The notes beneath the pieces are model-generated. The model was given only the letters and a program-made list of their open reading frames with translations, did not search any database and was not told the origin of the DNA. Position numbers and translations under genes: made by a program. A stretch of 64,000 bases of DNA from Phycisphaeraceae bacterium (lineage in GTDB: Bacteria > Planctomycetota > Phycisphaerae > Phycisphaerales > UBA1924), in assembly GCA_019636655.1 (NCBI GenBank), contig JAHBXB010000002.1:995043-1059042 (forward strand). Direction: 5' to 3'. Shown one piece after another: positions 61,499 to 64,000 of this stretch (position 1 is the first letter of the stretch; each line of letters opens with the position of its first letter).

Positions 61499-63067
61499 AT
61501 GCCGCAGCAGGATTCTCACGCGATCCGTCCGCGCTGGCACCTCGTGATCACCCTTGCGGTGTGCGCGATCCTCTACTTCCCATTCCTCGGTGTCGCCGGG
61601 TTCAGCGGGACCGAGGGGCACCGCGTCGTCCCTGCGTGGACGATGCTCGAGTCCGGCAACATCTGGCGGCTCGAGATGTTCGGCGCCCCGTACGTCCGAA
61701 AGCCGCCGGGCATGCCGTGGTGCATCGCATCGTCGTCCGCGGTGCTGGGCGAGACCGAGTTCGCGGCGAGGGCGGTATCGGCGGTAAGCCAGACGCTCAT
61801 GGCGGTTCTGGCTGTCGTGTTTGCGGGACGCTGGTTCGGCCGCCAGTGGGGGCTCGCCGCGGGGCTGGCCCAGGCTCTCTTGCTCTGGCAACTCCCAAGC
61901 GCCCGGTCGGCCGAGATCGAATCGCTCAACAACCTCTTTACCCAGGCCGCCGCGTTTCTGGTCATCGACCTGCTGATTCCGGGCCGCAGCCGATCGTCCC
62001 TGCTCACGATCTTCGGACCGGACCTGCTTGCGGTGTCCATCGTGGGGATGCTCCTCGCCAAGGCCCCCGCCGGCGTGCCCGTTGTCGCCGCGTGCATCGC
62101 GGCGCCGTGCCTGGCGCTGCGATCCGTGCGGCCGCTCGCGTCGTTCGCGCTCTGGTCCCGTCTTCTTGTCAGCGCCGCGCTCACCTATGTCCTGCTGCGG
62201 CCGTTCGCCGCCGAGCTGAACGAGCCCAACGCGGTTCCCAACGCGGTCCAGGACCTGATCTGGTCCCGCGAGAGCGTGGCGGGGCTCGCCGCGATCATTC
62301 CCACCGTTTTTGCGGCTTCGCTCCCGATCTCTCTGGCGCTCGTGTTCCCGTGGGGGCCCGATGCCCGGCGCGAGGGCGAGCAGTGCACCGATCCTGTCTT
62401 CCGGCGCGGGTTTCTCATCGCCCGATCGCTCGCCTTTGCCTGGGTGCTCTCGCTGCTGGTGCTGATCGCCGCGGGAGTCGGCGTGCTCCGCTATGCCATG
62501 CCCACGGGCGTCCTGCTGCCGCCGATCGTCGCGTACGTGTACCGGGCCTGGCGCGATCCGGTGGTCGGCATGTCGCCCAAGCGGATCGCGTGGGCGAGGA
62601 TGCTGTTCCTGCGCCGACCCTTCGTGTGGCCCGTGCTGCTCCTGGTTGGAGCGGCGACCTATCTGTGGTACTTCGAGATCCGGCGGATCGAACGATCCGG
62701 GCGAGAGGCGGGCATCCGCCTCGCCGAGGCCATCCCCGATGGTGCGGTCGTCTGGAGCCAGGGCATCATCGACGCGCGGCCCGACATCATCCTCTACGCC
62801 CAGCGAGCGGCGCGGGAGCACGAACGCACGTTCACGCCGCTGTGGAAGCGGGCCGACATGTACCGCGGCGAACTCCCTCCGCCGGGCGCCTACGTGCTCC
62901 TGAGGACCGACCCCGGATCGTCGGAGGCGCACACGCTCTACCACGATGCCATCGACGCCGGCCGGCTCCGGGAGGTCGCCACCGGGCGCGCATATCCCGA
63001 CATCTCGGGTGATCGGTACAAGGTTCAGTTCGCGCTCTACAGGGTCACCGCCCCGGGCGAGCCGTAG
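61499..63067 (+). CDS. GT39-like (ArnT/PMT-type) membrane glycosyltransferase
   Basis: A 522-residue polytopic protein. The first extracytoplasmic loop carries FSGTEGHRVVPAWTM with the acidic residue typical of GT-C enzymes, and YVRKPPGMPW follows, as in ArnT and related PMT_2 proteins. About ten hydrophobic helices and a small soluble C-terminal domain (ILYAQRAAREHERTF) follow. It likely moves a sugar from a polyprenyl-phosphate donor to a lipid or protein outside the cytoplasmic membrane. Acceptor unknown. Coupled to the phosphatase gene. Confidence 0.83.
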   Translation: MPQQDSHAIRPRWHLVITLAVCAILYFPFLGVAGFSGTEGHRVVPAWTMLESGNIWRLEMFGAPYVRKPPGMPWCIASSSAVLGETEFAARAVSAVSQTLMAVLAVVFAGRWFGRQWGLAAGLAQALLLWQLPSARSAEIESLNNLFTQAAAFLVIDLLIPGRSRSSLLTIFGPDLLAVSIVGMLLAKAPAGVPVVAACIAAPCLALRSVRPLASFALWSRLLVSAALTYVLLRPFAAELNEPNAVPNAVQDLIWSRESVAGLAAIIPTVFAASLPISLALVFPWGPDARREGEQCTDPVFRRGFLIARSLAFAWVLSLLVLIAAGVGVLRYAMPTGVLLPPIVAYVYRAWRDPVVGMSPKRIAWARMLFLRRPFVWPVLLLVGAATYLWYFEIRRIERSGREAGIRLAEAIPDGAVVWSQGIIDARPDIILYAQRAAREHERTFTPLWKRADMYRGELPPPGAYVLLRTDPGSSEAHTLYHDAIDAGRLREVATGRAYPDISGDRYKVQFALYRVTAPGEP

Positions 63068-63073
63068 CAGCGG

Positions 63074-63745
63074 CTATCGATGGAACGCGCCGCGGAGCCG
63101 TCGCACGCCCGCTTCGCGCGGATCGGGCAGGTCCTCGACCGGCCGGATCGGGCGGAGTTCCGCGAGTTCAAACAGGGATGTCAGTTCCGATGGTGTCAGC
63201 GGCCACGGCGGCGCATCCTCCACTTGATCAAGCGGCACCGAATCTTCCCGTCCGCGCGAGATCGCCAGCACCGTGCCTCGCAGCGAGCAGAGCGAGGCGA
63301 TGCCGCGGGCCGCTTCCTCGCGACGGCTCGGAGGGAGCGACTGCAGCGTGTACACCTCTACAACAAGGTCGAACCGGTGCCGGAGCCGCGCCGGCAGGTC
63401 CAGCAGGTCCGCCACGAACAGCGACGGCGCCGCCGCCGGGAAGCGCCGGCGCGACCACTCCACCGCGGTGCTCGAGACATCGAACCCGCACGCGTCGTAC
63501 CCGCGGCTGCACAGCTCGCCGACATCATCACCCAGCCCGCACCCGACTACCGCAACACGAGCCCCCGGCCGCACCAAACCCGGGGCGGTCACATTGAGCC
63601 AGCCGACGAGCAGCGGGTTGGGGCATGTATCGGCCCACGGGATCGCGCTCGCCTCGCCGTTGGCCGAGGCGTAGATCCGCTCGAACCACTCGGCCGGTGC
63701 GGTAGCGCCCGAAGCGAACGTCGCGGATTCTGTGGCGAGAGACAT
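63074..63745 (-). CDS. Class I SAM-dependent methyltransferase
   Basis: A 223-residue cytoplasmic protein with AGGAGG seven bases before the ATG. Motif I is VAVVGCGLGDDVGEL and an acidic post-I strand is ACGFDVSSTAVEWSRRRF; FDLVVEVYTLQSLPP is motif II-like. It resembles small-molecule or thiopurine-type methyltransferases. Substrate unknown. Convergent with the glycosyltransferase by 6 bases. Confidence 0.83.
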   Translation of the reverse strand: MSLATESATFASGATAPAEWFERIYASANGEASAIPWADTCPNPLLVGWLNVTAPGLVRPGARVAVVGCGLGDDVGELCSRGYDACGFDVSSTAVEWSRRRFPAAAPSLFVADLLDLPARLRHRFDLVVEVYTLQSLPPSRREEAARGIASLCSLRGTVLAISRGREDSVPLDQVEDAPPWPLTPSELTSLFELAELRPIRPVEDLPDPREAGVRRLRGAFHR

Positions 63746-63883
63746 GTTCAAGCCTCCTGACGGCCACCGAAGAGCGGCCGCCGGTTCCCCTCCCCCGCCT
63801 CGCGAGGGCCGGCACAGTGAAGAATGCCGGGGGAATGCCGAACCGGACCGGCAGGTAACCAGCCCGCACAATGGTACCACACC

Positions 63884-63922
63884 TTTTCAAAAGAAGCGCC
63901 CGCGTGTTTCCACGCGGGCGCT
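63884..63922 (-). terminator. Perfect 12-bp hairpin with T-rich tract near the window's right edge
   Basis: On the minus strand a perfect 12-bp stem (AGCGCCCGCGTG / CACGCGGGCGCT) with a GAAA loop is followed by TCTTTTG. It probably ends a minus-strand gene or RNA that lies mostly outside the window. Confidence 0.65.
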
Positions 63923-63940
63923 CGGGGATCAGTCATGTGT

Positions 63941-63991
63941 CCCGGCGAAGTCGCCGGGAGGAGACGACCTTATGGGCAACCAAGGTTGCCC
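63941..63991. repeat. Two perfect 8-bp inverted repeats at the right edge
   Basis: cccggcga-ag-tcgccggg (63941-63958) and gggcaacc-aa-ggttgccc (63974-63991) follow each other, next to the terminator hairpin. A minus-strand frame through them stops at 63929 (24 codons to the window edge), but its codon use is unlike the neighbours, so structured RNA or intergenic DNA is as likely as a gene end. Confidence 0.45.
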
Positions 63992-64000
63992 GGGGTGGTC

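Noticed and set aside
61525..61560. Sigma-54 promoter (TGGCAC...TTGC)
   Set aside because: Spacing between GG and GC is wrong and the site lies inside a gene; other TGGCAC sites in the window also lack a partner.
60806..62944. 712-codon minus-strand open frame opposite the phosphatase and glycosyltransferase
   Set aside because: Antisense shadow with Arg/Gly/His-rich composition and no domain.
63929..64000. Partial minus-strand gene end of 24 codons at the right edge
   Set aside because: Codon choice is atypical and the frame runs through two perfect hairpins; not enough to call a gene.
1..64000. tRNA, rRNA, CRISPR array or insertion sequence
   Set aside because: I looked for T-loop-like GGTTCRA motifs, regular direct repeats and transposase motifs and found none I could support; a tRNAscan or CRISPR search would settle it.

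Overview
The window looks like chromosomal DNA of a high-GC planctomycete, most likely from the Phycisphaerae. Pointers are the many exported proteins that end in a two-repeat dockerin-like domain closed by a terminal Gly-Cys, exported proteins with a 'VPAPG...RRRR' tail related to PEP-CTERM signals, membrane proteins with a 'CxxCxYDL...CPECG' zinc ribbon, a secreted sulfatase and strong GC3 bias. The phylum call is inference from gene style; there is no rRNA. I saw no tRNA, CRISPR array, insertion sequence, phage or integrase.

Layout. (1) 1-1737: the tail of an unknown gene and a secreted dockerin protein. (2) 1865-13249: a molybdenum island. mobA, mogA, moaC and moeA form one operon; moaD and moaE form a second; moaA, modA, modB and modC form a third. 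A divergent FdhF/YdeP-type molybdopterin oxidoreductase is the only visible user of the cofactor. No MoeB-type MoaD-activating enzyme is present. (3) 13321-26808: six consecutive minus-strand genes for secreted dockerin proteins: two tandem HExxHxxGxxH metalloproteases, two PQQ-type sugar dehydrogenase-like propellers, a subtilase and an M23 peptidase. (4) 26983-34891: lipoamide dehydrogenase, an OGT-like TPR glycosyltransferase, a P-domain surface protein, a secreted agmatine/peptidylarginine-deiminase-like protein with dockerin, and a zinc-ribbon membrane protein. (5) 34902-43155: class I aldolase, a large multi-PAS HWE-type sensor kinase with a stand-alone receiver, an L-type-lectin-like exported protein behind a long structured leader, and a coupled pair of membrane-associated unknowns. 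(6) 43162-53000: LCMT-like methyltransferase, polyphosphate kinase, an in-frame GNAT/6-pyruvoyl-tetrahydropterin-synthase fusion, a DUF167 protein, a TIGR03790-like protein, a sulfatase, a Pro-rich possible regulator and a second P-domain protein. (7) 53145-64000: ABC-2 permease, Ycf46-like AAA ATPase, zinc-ribbon/HEAT protein, sigma-54, RecR, a Cys-based phosphatase, a GT39-like glycosyltransferase and a methyltransferase.

How it fits together. Region 2 would import molybdate, build molybdopterin, and insert or nucleotidylate Mo for one oxidoreductase. Regions 3 and 4 encode an exported hydrolase/oxidase set that shares one C-terminal module and probably meets one common, still unseen, surface partner. 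The most unusual items are this Cys-clasped dockerin secretome, the GNAT-PTPS fusion with a PTPS-III-like ExxHGH motif, the exported deiminase, and the roughly 300-nt hairpin-rich leader before the lectin gene.

Start sites were re-chosen by Shine-Dalgarno spacing, signal peptides and overlaps. All functional names rest on motif recognition by eye, not on a database search.
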